Assembly (NCBI RefSeq): GCF_004146235.1 | Contig: NZ_SELO01000003.1 | Location: 186,001-250,000, forward strand | Reading direction: 5' to 3' | DNA length: 64,000 nucleotides | From: Tropicimonas sp. IMCC6043 | GTDB lineage: Bacteria; Pseudomonadota; Alphaproteobacteria; Rhodobacterales; Rhodobacteraceae | Position numbers and translations under genes: made by a program | Shown here: piece by piece, positions 1-8,190 of the stretch | Layout of the letters: the number at the start of each line of letters is the position of its first letter | How positions within the stretch are numbered: the stretch's first letter is position 1 | The notes under the pieces: generated by a model | What the model was told of the DNA's origin: nothing | What the model saw: the letters and a program-made list of their open reading frames with translations, nothing else | Database searches by the model: none

Positions 1-494
1 AACAGCGCCGTTCGGGGCGGGTCCGGACTCGCCTGCTCGGCTTCCACCGTCCCGACGAGCTTCCGGCCGATCCGTTTGACCGTGCGGCGAGGCAGGGCGC
101 AGCCAGTTGCCAGCCGACCTTCCCGGTGGGCTGGATGGTGGTGGAGAAAGGCCCCGGGCGGGGTGCGTTCTTCCCGCTGTTCACGGGCGTGTCGAAAATC
201 GGCCGCGGCGAGGACCAGGCCGTCCGGCTGGATTTCGGCGACATGAGCGTGTCGCGGGACGGCCATGCCGTGGTTGCCTATGACGACGAGCAGCGCGCCT
301 TTTTCATCGGCCATAGCGGCAAGTCCAACCCGGTGCGGCTGAACGGGATTCCGGTCCTCAGCACCGAGCCGTTCAACGACGGCGACCGGATCCGGATCGG
401 CGAGACGACGCTACGCTTCGTGGCGCTTTGCGGGCCGGATTTCGACTGGGAAGACGAAACCGGTGCCGGTGATCTCTATGCTGCGGCAAGGTGA
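1..494 (+). CDS. FHA-domain protein, 5' part outside the window
   Basis: The reading frame is open from base 3 to the TGA at 492-494, so the gene starts left of the window. The visible C-terminal part is one forkhead-associated domain, a phosphothreonine-binding beta sandwich. Its landmark residues are present: the IGRG turn, the SVSRDGH (SxxH-type) loop and the VRLNG asparagine. It is preceded by an RTRLLGF stretch and a linker. FHA proteins bind phosphothreonine on a kinase substrate and so assemble phosphorylation-dependent complexes. The gene runs directly into the PP2C phosphatase gene, which begins before it ends. A Ser/Thr kinase is expected upstream but lies outside the window. The domain call is firm; the partner is not visible. 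Confidence 0.85.
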   Translation, partial: QRRSGRVRTRLLGFHRPDELPADPFDRAARQGAASCQPTFPVGWMVVEKGPGRGAFFPLFTGVSKIGRGEDQAVRLDFGDMSVSRDGHAVVAYDDEQRAFFIGHSGKSNPVRLNGIPVLSTEPFNDGDRIRIGETTLRFVALCGPDFDWEDETGAGDLYAAAR

Positions 495-1434
495 ACCCCA
501 CCTTGACGCCGCATCGGCAATCAGCCTCGGCAAACGCGACTGCCAGGAGGATGCGGTCATTTCCGACTTTCCGGTCGGCGGCGACGTGGGCCTTGTCGTC
601 CTCTCGGACGGGATGGGCGGCCACGCTGCTGGCGATATCGCCAGCAAGATCGTGATCACAGAGGTCTTCAGCGAACTCAAGATGTCCTCCGGTCAGGCCG
701 AGGTCCCGGATCACGGCATATGCGACATGCTCCGTAAGGCCGCCAACGGCGCAAATGACTGCCTGCGCGCCTACTCCGAAGAGTATCCCGATACCGCCGG
801 CATGGGCGCGACGCTCGTCGCCGCCCATATCCGTCGCGACCGCATGCACTGGATCTCGATCGGCGATTCGGTCCTCTACCTGTTCCGAGACGACACGCTA
901 CATCAAGTGAACGAAGATCATTCCTTCGGCGCCCAGATCGACGAGATGGTGCGGACAGGCAAGATCACCCGGGAACTGGCCGTGGACCATCCGGACCGGC
1001 ATTGCCTGACATCGGTTGTTTCCGGCGGCGAAATCGCTCGGGTGGACTGTCCCGAGGCCGGGCTGGTCCTGCGCGATGGCGACATCGTCGTCGTGGCCAG
1101 CGACGGATTGCAATTCCTGGAATTCGAGCGCATCCGCACCGTTCTGTCACACTTTCAGGAGGCTTCGAGCGCGAGAATCGCGGCGCGCCTGCTCGAGGAG
1201 ATCGAGCGCCTCGGCGATCCCTGCCAGGACAACGTGTCGATCGTTGTCCTCAAAGTGCGGCTTCCGGCCCGCGTGGATCGAGCCCGGCCCGGCGGGCAAT
1301 CCCATTCCCTGCGCCGTCAGAAGCCGGCGGTCGAACCGTTGAGGGTGGTTCCGAGGTCGGAGCGGCCGACAACGGAGACCGCGGCCGCGCCGGTCGGGAT
1401 ATCGCCGGAACAGGTCGGGAGGCAGGCGCGATGA
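463..1434 (+). CDS. PP2C-family Ser/Thr protein phosphatase
   Basis: This 323-residue protein has the full set of PP2C metal-site motifs. They are KRDCQEDAV near residue 25, VVLSDGMGGH around 46-54, GMGATL, a GDS followed by NEDH, ASDGL, and QDNVSIVVL near the end of the catalytic domain. It should remove phosphate from Ser or Thr, and the likely targets are partners of the FHA protein. About 80 residues after the catalytic domain are rich in Pro, Arg and Ser and look unstructured. The GTG at 463 overlaps the FHA gene; an in-frame ATG at 478 is an alternative start. The stop overlaps the next start (ATGA), so the gene is probably translated in coupling with its neighbours. Confidence 0.88.
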   Translation: MPVISMLRQGEPHLDAASAISLGKRDCQEDAVISDFPVGGDVGLVVLSDGMGGHAAGDIASKIVITEVFSELKMSSGQAEVPDHGICDMLRKAANGANDCLRAYSEEYPDTAGMGATLVAAHIRRDRMHWISIGDSVLYLFRDDTLHQVNEDHSFGAQIDEMVRTGKITRELAVDHPDRHCLTSVVSGGEIARVDCPEAGLVLRDGDIVVVASDGLQFLEFERIRTVLSHFQEASSARIAARLLEEIERLGDPCQDNVSIVVLKVRLPARVDRARPGGQSHSLRRQKPAVEPLRVVPRSERPTTETAAAPVGISPEQVGRQAR

Positions 1435-2660
1435 CGGAGGAATCGGCGGTCGAAGACATCATCGGGCACCTGAAACACCTGATCGCCGCCGGAGACTCGA
1501 CCGAGGCCGCCAGGGAGCAGGCCCGACGATACCTCGCGCGCCTGGAAACGCCCTTGCGGATCGCATTCATGGGGCTGGCGGACTCCGACCAGCCGCGGTT
1601 GATCAATGCCCTGCTCGAAACCGACCTGATCCCGGAAACGGGCGCGCGACCGGTGCAAGAGGTGACATTCGGGTCTGGGGCGCAGGTGAAGGTCACGCAT
1701 GCTGACGGGTCCGTCCGTGACCATGAAGACCTGACGGGCGAGACCCTGCCGGAGGACGCGGTCTTTGTTCAACGGCACTGCGAGGCGCCGGTGCTTCGGC
1801 ACTTCACCGTTCTGGACCTCGTGATCGACGGCAGCCAGGCCGAGAGGCGCGCCGCCCTCCGCTGGGCCGCGGCCAAGGCCGATATTGCGGTCTGGTGTTC
1901 TCGGAGTTTCACCGCGGCGGAACAGCAATTCTGGCGCAGCGTGCCGGAACGCCTGATGGACCATGCGTTCCTCCTGATCTCGCAGGACACCACCGGCACC
2001 CGCGTGCGGGAGCTGAAGCAATCTCTTGCCAGTGAGTTCCTCGATGTTTTCGCGATCGAGCTTGCGGACACGGAGACGGGCACCGGCGATCCGGCGCAAC
2101 GCGCGACACCGCTCCGCCCGCTGGTCGAAGGGTTGGAGCGACACACCGCGGACGGCCGTCGCGCCGATGCCGACATGGCACTGATATTTCTGAGAAAACA
2201 GGGATATCGAGACCCTGCCTCTGCCCCCGCGCCATCGGCTGCCGCGACGCCACCGGAACCCCGGGACGCGGAAATCCTGTCTCTTGGCATCGGTCCCGGC
2301 TCCGGCGCGGACAGCTTTGCCGGGAAGGCGGAAGTCGTCCGAAAGGACAATGCCGCGATCCGCAGTGCTTGCGCCTATATCCGCGAACAGGCCATCGCAT
2401 TGCTGGAAACCTCCGGTCAAGACGGGCCGAAAGCCGATTTCATCGCGCGATGCGGCGACATGATCCGCCAGCTCTCGTTCATTCTCGATAATGCGGAGGA
2501 ACGGAATGATCCGGCGATTCTGGCTCTGTCCGACCTGCTGATCGAGGCCGAAGAACTCGTGCTTCTGCTTGAGATAGAGCAGGACGGCGCGCCCGCAATC
2601 GATGCCGCGTCCGTGCTCCTTCAGCTACGGTCCGAGTTCGAATCCCGCCTCGCGGCCTGA
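1431..2660 (+). CDS. dynamin-like protein with degenerate GTPase motifs (pseudo-GTPase)
   Basis: Translation from the ATG at 1431, which overlaps the PP2C stop and follows a GGGAGG-containing ribosome site, gives 409 residues. The order of elements resembles a GTPase: a beta strand PLRIAFMG, a helix RLINALL, a strand TVLDLVID and a strand HAFLLIS. However, the P-loop position reads GLADSDQP (about 48-55) with no GK[ST], and I see no DxxG or NKxD. This is best explained as a dynamin-family protein that has lost nucleotide binding. The C-terminal part is helical and acidic. It lies between the phosphatase and two dynamin-like genes with intact P-loops, so it may act as a structural or regulatory partner. 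The assignment rests on context and fold-like pattern and is less sure than its neighbours. Confidence 0.6.
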   Translation: MTEESAVEDIIGHLKHLIAAGDSTEAAREQARRYLARLETPLRIAFMGLADSDQPRLINALLETDLIPETGARPVQEVTFGSGAQVKVTHADGSVRDHEDLTGETLPEDAVFVQRHCEAPVLRHFTVLDLVIDGSQAERRAALRWAAAKADIAVWCSRSFTAAEQQFWRSVPERLMDHAFLLISQDTTGTRVRELKQSLASEFLDVFAIELADTETGTGDPAQRATPLRPLVEGLERHTADGRRADADMALIFLRKQGYRDPASAPAPSAAATPPEPRDAEILSLGIGPGSGADSFAGKAEVVRKDNAAIRSACAYIREQAIALLETSGQDGPKADFIARCGDMIRQLSFILDNAEERNDPAILALSDLLIEAEELVLLLEIEQDGAPAIDAASVLLQLRSEFESRLAA

Positions 2661-2672
2661 TATAAACATCAA

Positions 2673-2686
2673 AGGCGTTTTCGCCT
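2673..2686. other. small hairpin in the 166-bp gap before the dynamin gene
   Basis: AGGCG, a TTTT loop and CGCCT form a 5-bp stem. No T-run follows, so it is a weak terminator at most. The rest of the gap (2687-2826) is distinctly AT-rich around 2690-2745 compared with the surrounding coding DNA. It could hold a separate promoter for the two dynamin genes, but I find no convincing -35/-10 pair. Confidence 0.3.
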
Positions 2687-2826
2687 GAAGATTGCCTTAG
2701 TTTCTCCCAGATTTTCTTAAAAATATCAAAATTGAGTACTTGGTTCGGCGCCGGGCGCAACCTTGGTTGCCCGAAGTGTTGTGTCCTGTGTCCGTCTGGC
2801 CCGAAGCAACCCTGGGATGAACCCGA

Positions 2827-4956
2827 ATGATGATCGGAAAGACGCTCGAACTGACAGACGGTGATGCGGCCGAAACGGAGGCCGTACGGCACGTCTCGGA
2901 GGCGGCTAATGCGGGGATGCTGCGCAACAGCGCCGCCGTTTTCGGGTCGCTCTCCAAGACATTGGACGAGATCGACAATTCGATCGACGTCATCGCCAGC
3001 TATGGCGAACGCTCCGTGGCGGTCGCGACCCGCACGATGCAGAACCGGCTGCGCCAGGTCGAACCGAGCGTGACGATGATCGGCCAGGTCAAATCGGGCA
3101 AGACGACGCTTGTGAACGCGATGATCGGGACGCCGGATCTTCTGCCGGCCGACGTGAACCCATGGACCTCGGTCGTCACCTCGATTCACCTCCAGAGGGA
3201 ACAGACCCCCTATTGCGGAAAGGCCGTGTTCCGTTTCTTCGCCGAAGACGAGTGGGACCGGCTCATGAGCCGTGGCGGGCGGTTCGGCGAACTGGCCGGC
3301 CGCGCCGGAGCGGATGACGATCTGGCGCTGGTGTCACAGCAATTGCAGACCATGCGCGAGAAATCGAAACGGCGGCTCGGCCGCAAGTTCGAGCTGATGA
3401 TGGGCCAGGAGCACAAATACAGCTCCTTCGACGAGGAACTCATCGAGCGCTATGTCTGCCTCGGCGACGATATCGAGATGTCGGGCGACCTGTCGCCGTC
3501 ACAGGGGCGCTTTGCCGACATCACGAAATCCGCGGACCTCTATGTCTTTCGGCCGGAATATCCGATGAACCTCTGCATCCGCGACACGCCGGGGGTCAAC
3601 GACACGTTCATGATGCGCGAGCAGATCACCATCCGCGCGATCCGCGAGAGCCGCACCTGCGTCGTCGTCCTGTCGGCGCACCAGGCGATGTCCTCGGTCG
3701 ACCTCGCACTGGTCCGGCTGATCGCCAACATCCCGTCGCGGAACGTCGTGATCTTCGTGAACCGTATCGACGAACTGCCGGATCCGGCGCGCCAGGTCGA
3801 GGAGATCCGCGCAAGCATTCGCGAGACGATCCGGAAGCATCGCGGCCCCGAGGATGCCGAGATCCTTTTCGGAAGCGCCTACTGGGCCACACATGCGCTG
3901 CGCGGAAGCCTCGGACAGATGAATGCGGCGAGCGCCGAGGCGATGATCCGCTGGGGCGAGGCACAGGAAATCGCCTGGCCGGAGGGTAACGAGGGGACCG
4001 AGACAGACCGGATCATCTGGGAATTGTCCGGTGTCCCCCGCCTTCTGGAAGTGCTCTCCGAGAGGCTGGACAAGGATCTGGGCCGCGAGGTTGCCGATGG
4101 CGTCGCCCGTTCGGCCATGAACCTGGCGAGCAGCCTCGAAGCCTCGCTGATTCCGGCGGCGCGCCCGAAGATCGAATCCAATGTCATTCCTCTCAATCAC
4201 ATCTCGCTTCCCGGAGAGCTGGAGCGGATCGAGAGCCGCGCCATCGCGCAGCTGAACGCGGCGTTCGACGGTCTCACCAAGGATTTCAACCGGCGCCTCG
4301 AGATCGCGCATGAAGGCTTCACCACGCGCGCGACCGCGGCGCTGGCCGCGCATCTCGAAAAGAACGCCGAGCTGACCACCTGGCACTATGACCCGACCGG
4401 CCTGCGCGTTCTGTTCCGCTCTGCCTGCCTTGTCTATACCGGCCGCGCGCGATCCGCGATCCGGGAGGTCTACGAAAGCGCGGCGGCGGAAATCCGCGAG
4501 TTGTATTTCCGGGCTTTCGACCTCGACGAGGCGACGTTCTGGCTCGAGGCACCGGCGCTTCCGGTCTTCCCGCCACCGGTGGTTCTGGGCAAGACGATCG
4601 CTCTGGATCTCAGCGGCGGCTGGTGGTCCCGCTGGTGGAAACGCCGCCGCGGCCACAACGCCATCGCCAAGGATTTCTCGGGCATGGTCCGGGAAGAGAC
4701 CCGGTCGATCCTCGACAGTCTCAGTGAAGACTACGGCGACGTGAATCGCGAGGCGGCCGAGAAGATCCTGAGCGAGTTCGTCGCGATGCAGCGCAACATC
4801 CTCACGGAGCTTTCGACCCGCTCCGAGGTCGGCGAAAAGGACGTCGCCGAATTCTGCCTCGGATCGGAACGCCTCCTGAAGGCCGAGGCGCTGCGGAACG
4901 CCAAGAAGGTTCTCTCGAAACACGTCAGGTCAGAGGAATTGGAGAAACGCGGATGA
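2827..4956 (+). CDS. dynamin-family GTPase (large)
   Basis: This 709-residue protein has a complete N-terminal G domain: P-loop GQVKSGKT at 86-93, a threonine-bearing switch (PWTS) about 30 residues later, DTPG at 253-256 and NRID at 312-315. The long helical C-terminal half contains a Trp/Arg patch at 599-608 (WW, WW, KRRR) preceded by a hydrophobic run. That is what one expects of a membrane-inserting tip in bacterial dynamin-like proteins. The predicted role is GTP-dependent membrane binding, tethering or remodelling on the inner face of the membrane. Two adjacent ATG codons start at 2827 and 2830. The stop overlaps the start of the next GTPase gene (ATGA), which suggests they are made in fixed ratio, as in tandem bacterial dynamin pairs. 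Confidence 0.85.
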   Translation: MMIGKTLELTDGDAAETEAVRHVSEAANAGMLRNSAAVFGSLSKTLDEIDNSIDVIASYGERSVAVATRTMQNRLRQVEPSVTMIGQVKSGKTTLVNAMIGTPDLLPADVNPWTSVVTSIHLQREQTPYCGKAVFRFFAEDEWDRLMSRGGRFGELAGRAGADDDLALVSQQLQTMREKSKRRLGRKFELMMGQEHKYSSFDEELIERYVCLGDDIEMSGDLSPSQGRFADITKSADLYVFRPEYPMNLCIRDTPGVNDTFMMREQITIRAIRESRTCVVVLSAHQAMSSVDLALVRLIANIPSRNVVIFVNRIDELPDPARQVEEIRASIRETIRKHRGPEDAEILFGSAYWATHALRGSLGQMNAASAEAMIRWGEAQEIAWPEGNEGTETDRIIWELSGVPRLLEVLSERLDKDLGREVADGVARSAMNLASSLEASLIPAARPKIESNVIPLNHISLPGELERIESRAIAQLNAAFDGLTKDFNRRLEIAHEGFTTRATAALAAHLEKNAELTTWHYDPTGLRVLFRSACLVYTGRARSAIREVYESAAAEIRELYFRAFDLDEATFWLEAPALPVFPPPVVLGKTIALDLSGGWWSRWWKRRRGHNAIAKDFSGMVREETRSILDSLSEDYGDVNREAAEKILSEFVAMQRNILTELSTRSEVGEKDVAEFCLGSERLLKAEALRNAKKVLSKHVRSEELEKRG

Positions 4957-5846
4957 CACGCCACTTGCACAAGACGGCCGCGAAGCCCGTGGTCGCCCTG
5001 ATGGGGGAGTTCAGTGCCGGAAAAAGCACGCTGGCCAACCTGCTTCTCGAAGCGGACAAGTCTCCCGTGCGGGTCACGGCGACCCAGATGCCGCCGATCT
5101 GGTACACTTATGGCTTCGGCGCTCCGATACGCGTGGACCTCTCGGGAACGCCCACGACTCTCTCCGAGGAGCACCTTTCCTCGGTGCAGGTCGACGACAC
5201 GGCCTATGTGCTGATCCGTCTGCAGGCGGACGTGCTTCAGCTGATGGATATCGTCGACATGCCCGGGATTTCGGATCCGAACCTCACGCCGGAGAGCTGG
5301 CAGCGCACGATCCCTTTTGCCGATGCGGTGATCTGGTGCAGCCACGCGACCCAGGCTTGGCGCCAGAGCGAGGCAGCGACGTGGCGTGACCTGCCGGACG
5401 ATCTTCGCGAACATGGGCTGCTCCTGCTGACACGGTTCGACAAACTGCTCACCGAGCATGACGGACAGCGTGTTCTGGCCCGCGTCCGCGCGGAGACGGA
5501 CGGCCTTTTCCAGGGCGTGTTCCCGATCTCCCTGCTCGACGCCGCGCGCGCCGGCGACGATCGGGAGATCTGGGAAAAGAGCGGCGCGGAGCAGTTCCTT
5601 CAAAAACTGCTCGAAATGGTCTTCGAACTCGCGACCTCCGGGTCGACGTCGGAGCCCGCGTCGGAACCTGTGCAATATGCCGCCTGGAGCCGGTCCCGTG
5701 GCGCAGCCAAACCGGCCGCCCGATCCGGCACGGGTCCTGCTGCGCACTCGGTGGTGGTGCCAAAGCGCGTGGAATCTAAGAAATCGTCGGAGAGGGGCAC
5801 GTCGCAGCGCCTCCCGAGATCCGTCCTGACGGAGAAGGTCCTCTGA
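4953..5846 (+). CDS. dynamin-family GTPase (short partner)
   Basis: This 297-residue P-loop GTPase has GEFSAGKS at residues 18-25, DMPG at 102-105 and a TRFD motif at 160-163 in place of the usual NKxD/TKxD. It is much shorter than its neighbour and ends in about 70 residues of Ser/Pro/Ala/Lys-rich sequence, so it lacks the long helical stalk. It overlaps the larger GTPase gene by 4 bases and follows a GGAG ribosome site. Tandem long and short dynamin-like proteins often form heteromers on membranes, and that is the likely arrangement here. The changed G4 motif may alter nucleotide preference. Confidence 0.8.
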   Translation: MTRHLHKTAAKPVVALMGEFSAGKSTLANLLLEADKSPVRVTATQMPPIWYTYGFGAPIRVDLSGTPTTLSEEHLSSVQVDDTAYVLIRLQADVLQLMDIVDMPGISDPNLTPESWQRTIPFADAVIWCSHATQAWRQSEAATWRDLPDDLREHGLLLLTRFDKLLTEHDGQRVLARVRAETDGLFQGVFPISLLDAARAGDDREIWEKSGAEQFLQKLLEMVFELATSGSTSEPASEPVQYAAWSRSRGAAKPAARSGTGPAAHSVVVPKRVESKKSSERGTSQRLPRSVLTEKVL

Positions 5847-5849
5847 TAC

Positions 5850-5921
5850 CCGGGGCCGATAATTGGAAAAGACGTGCGCCGCGCGCAGGCCCCGGCGACA
5901 TTGACCGGGACGACCGGGGCC
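5850..5921 (+). promoter_or_regulatory. three-armed RNA element with mutually exclusive hairpins
   Basis: CCGGGGCC at 5850-5857, GGCCCCGG at 5888-5895 and CCGGGGCC at 5914-5921 lie in the 101-bp gap between the short dynamin gene and the next gene. The middle arm can pair perfectly (8 bp) with either the left or the right arm, but not both. Within the left hairpin, TGCGC (5875-5879) and GCGCA (5883-5887) form a nested stem. There is no T-run. The right-hand pairing would end about 16 bases before the likely ribosome site of the gene starting at 5948. This is the geometry of an attenuator or translation switch, or of an mRNA-processing site that adjusts expression of the last two genes. Confidence 0.5.
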
Positions 5922-5947
5922 GGTAGGTGGGAGTGATCCGAGGCCAG

Positions 5948-6322
5948 ATGAACGGGCAGAACGCAATCGAATTCGCGCCAATGGGGGATCAGGACCATCT
6001 TGCATCGCTGCGGCTGGCGCATTCCGAAATCGATTGCGCGATGCTGAGCGATCTGCGCGCGAGGACCGTTCTTCGCGCGAGTTCGCATATCGATCAGCCG
6101 CAGGAGCTGCTCGACGAGCTTGGCCGCGCTGCCGCCATGTTCTTTGGGGATCGTTTCGGCGACCGATGCGAATTCTGCCTGGTCACGCCGTCCCGAACGC
6201 TCGTGGCGCGTCGCCTCGGCGCGGACGGCGACACGGCCCTGCTGGTGGTGTTCGCCCCCGATGTCGACCTGGGATGGGCGCGGACAACGACCGCCGAAGC
6301 TTGCGGGTATTTCGAGAGTTGA
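5948..6322 (+). CDS. small roadblock/LC7-like protein
   Basis: This 124-residue protein has no exact family match that I can name. The pattern is an alpha/beta fold of roadblock/LC7 (MglB-like) type: a TVLRASS strand, a helix over DQPQELLDELGRAAA, a strand CLVTPSRTLVARRL and a strand TALLVVFAPDVDLG. Roadblock proteins commonly act as dimeric scaffolds or GTPase-activating partners of small GTPases, which fits a cluster with GTPases. I chose the ATG at 5948 because a CGAGG ribosome site lies about 10 bases upstream; a GTG at 5927 is an alternative. The RNA element at 5850-5921 precedes it. The family call is tentative. Confidence 0.5.
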   Translation: MNGQNAIEFAPMGDQDHLASLRLAHSEIDCAMLSDLRARTVLRASSHIDQPQELLDELGRAAAMFFGDRFGDRCEFCLVTPSRTLVARRLGADGDTALLVVFAPDVDLGWARTTTAEACGYFES

Positions 6323-6355
6323 AGCGGTAGCATCGCGTAGGGAAAGGCGGCATTC

Positions 6356-7129
6356 GTGGACCAGGATCGGATCCTTCGAAACAAGCTGGTGCGACTCTCG
6401 GCGGCCGGACGGGCCGATACCACCGGCCGCCTGACATCGCTGCCGGAGGCCGGTCTTTTCGTGATGGTGCTCAGGAAGGTCGACGACATCGTCCTTGCGC
6501 GGCGGCTGGTGCTGACGGCACCGGACCGACCCGAGTTTACCTGTGTCGTCGCCAACCGCGCCGTGGTCGCGTTCGGCATGGCCGATGACGCGCTGACAGA
6601 TCTCGATGTTCACGACACCGACGGGATCGCAGCGTTCTGCGCACGCCTGAAGCAATTCCTCGACGACCTCGACGAGGTGACGTTTCGCGTGGAGGCGCCG
6701 CAGCGGGAGGCGCAGACCATTTCCGGCGGGGTGACGGCGAACTTTCTGGCGAGATCATGCGACGAAGCCCTCTATACGGTGACAGAACCCGACCGGCCGC
6801 GCGAGGTTGCCAGTTTTCTGGAGCGCAACGGACACCGGCTCACGGCCTGGTGCCAGAGCCTGGCCGGAGTCATCGAAAGCGGCGGAAAACCCTCTGAATT
6901 CGAGCCATTGCAGGCGTTTCTTGACAAAATGCACGAAGATCTCCTGAACGGAGACCAGAAACTGGTCGGCGGCGCGTCCGGCAATTTCCTCTTCGTGATC
7001 TCGGCCGCAGAAGCGGGATCGGACAGCCTCTTCTTCTCGCGGCATGGCGACGTGCAGCTTGCCTTTGCGGCACCGGAGGATGCCGTGCAGGCGCTGAGCG
7101 CAGATTGGCGTGAGTGCTGTCCGGCCTAG
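6356..7129 (+). CDS. protein of unknown function, last gene of the dynamin cluster
   Basis: I do not recognise this 257-residue soluble protein. It starts at a GTG preceded by AGGGAAAGG, 33 bases after the roadblock-like gene. It has no signal peptide, membrane segment or P-loop. The N-terminal half alternates strands and helices (AGLFVMVLRK, FTCVVANRAVVAFGM), which could be a second roadblock-like or longin-type module. The C-terminal half contains a helix-rich segment and the strand NFLFVISAAE. Its position at the end of the same-strand run suggests that it works with the GTPases. It meets the next operon convergently across a 94-bp gap that holds only a weak 5-bp stem. Confidence 0.7.
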   Translation: MDQDRILRNKLVRLSAAGRADTTGRLTSLPEAGLFVMVLRKVDDIVLARRLVLTAPDRPEFTCVVANRAVVAFGMADDALTDLDVHDTDGIAAFCARLKQFLDDLDEVTFRVEAPQREAQTISGGVTANFLARSCDEALYTVTEPDRPREVASFLERNGHRLTAWCQSLAGVIESGGKPSEFEPLQAFLDKMHEDLLNGDQKLVGGASGNFLFVISAAEAGSDSLFFSRHGDVQLAFAAPEDAVQALSADWRECCPA

Positions 7130-7223
7130 CGCTCCCGCCGCGATACCCGCACGCCGTACCCAGACCTGCGGGACGCCGCAGCTTCGGGACGCCGGTCTTC
7201 CGAACGACCTGAGACGACAAGCG

Positions 7224-8003
7224 TCACATCGACAGATTCGTCGCCCCGCCGTCGAGCAGGATGTTCTGCCCGACGATGAACCGCGCCTGCTGCGAACAGA
7301 GGAAGGCGCAGGCCGCGCCGAAATCCTCCGGCTGCCCGTAGGCCCGCGCCGGGATCGTGGCGAGCCGCTGCGCCTGCGCCTCCTCCTGCGTGATCCCCTC
7401 CTGTTTCGCCACCCCCGCATCGAGGCTCACCGCCCGGTCGGTCGCATGTATCCCCGGCAGAAGGTTGTTGATGGTCACGCCATACGGCGCCACCTGCCGC
7501 GAGGTTCCCGCCACATAGCCCGTCAGCCCGGCACGCGCCGAATTGGACAGCCCGAGCACCGGCACCGGCGCCTTCACCGAAACCGAGGTGATATTGACCA
7601 CCCTGCCCCAGCCGCGGTCGATCATTCCCGGAAGCTGCGCCTTCATCAACGCGATCGGCGCGAGCATGTTGGCGTCGAGCGCCGCTATGAAATCCTCCCG
7701 GTCCCAGTCGCTCCAGAGCCCCGGCGGCGGCCCGCCGGCATTGGTGACCAGGATGTCGACATCGCCCGCGGCCGCCAGCACCAGCGCCTGGCCCTCGGCC
7801 GTGGTGATGTCCGCTGCCACAGCCGTCACCGGCACGTCTTGCGCCTCCCGGATCGCCGCGGCCGTCTGCTCCAGCGCCTCCGCTCCGCGCGCGTTCAGCA
7901 CCAGTTCGACGCCCGCCGCGGCCAGCGCTTCGGCGCAGCCGCGCCCGAGCCCTTTCGAGGAGGCCGTCACCAGCGCCCGCTTGCCCGCAATCCCAAGGTC
8001 CAT
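7224..8003 (-). CDS. SDR-family protein lacking the YxxxK catalytic pair
   Basis: This 259-residue Rossmann-fold protein is of the short-chain dehydrogenase/reductase family. The nucleotide motif TASSKGLG and NAGG are present. After the serine strand (NITSVS), the position of the catalytic YxxxK reads LSNSARAG, so both the Tyr and the Lys are missing. That is typical of a divergent reductase-like SDR subgroup resembling beta-ketoacyl-ACP reductases. It either uses another chemistry or has a binding role. The ATG at 8003 follows a good ribosome site (GGAAAGGAA); an upstream extension of the frame is not coding. It is the last gene of the minus-strand OsmC/monooxygenase operon. Confidence 0.8.
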   Translation of the reverse strand: MDLGIAGKRALVTASSKGLGRGCAEALAAAGVELVLNARGAEALEQTAAAIREAQDVPVTAVAADITTAEGQALVLAAAGDVDILVTNAGGPPPGLWSDWDREDFIAALDANMLAPIALMKAQLPGMIDRGWGRVVNITSVSVKAPVPVLGLSNSARAGLTGYVAGTSRQVAPYGVTINNLLPGIHATDRAVSLDAGVAKQEGITQEEAQAQRLATIPARAYGQPEDFGAACAFLCSQQARFIVGQNILLDGGATNLSM

Positions 8004-8190
8004 GGCAAATTCCTTTCCATTCTTCCGGCCGCCACCCTGCCCCGCCACCCCGAGGTAGGCAAGACCGGCCGGATTGCCCCGGCCCACCGCGCGGGTCCTG
8101 CTCCTTGAGGACCTCGGGCCGACGAGGTGATGCCCGATCGCGGCAAGCCGGTCTCGTGGGAACTTGCCCGACAGCCGGCGTCCCCGCCTG

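Noticed and set aside
1002-1430. Upstream extension of the pseudo-GTPase frame
   Set aside because: It runs inside the PP2C gene in another frame and is Arg-rich; the ATG at 1431 with its ribosome site is the proper start.
2636-2645. GTTCGAATCC resembling a tRNA T-loop
   Set aside because: It is inside the end of the pseudo-GTPase gene and there are no acceptor or anticodon stems around it.
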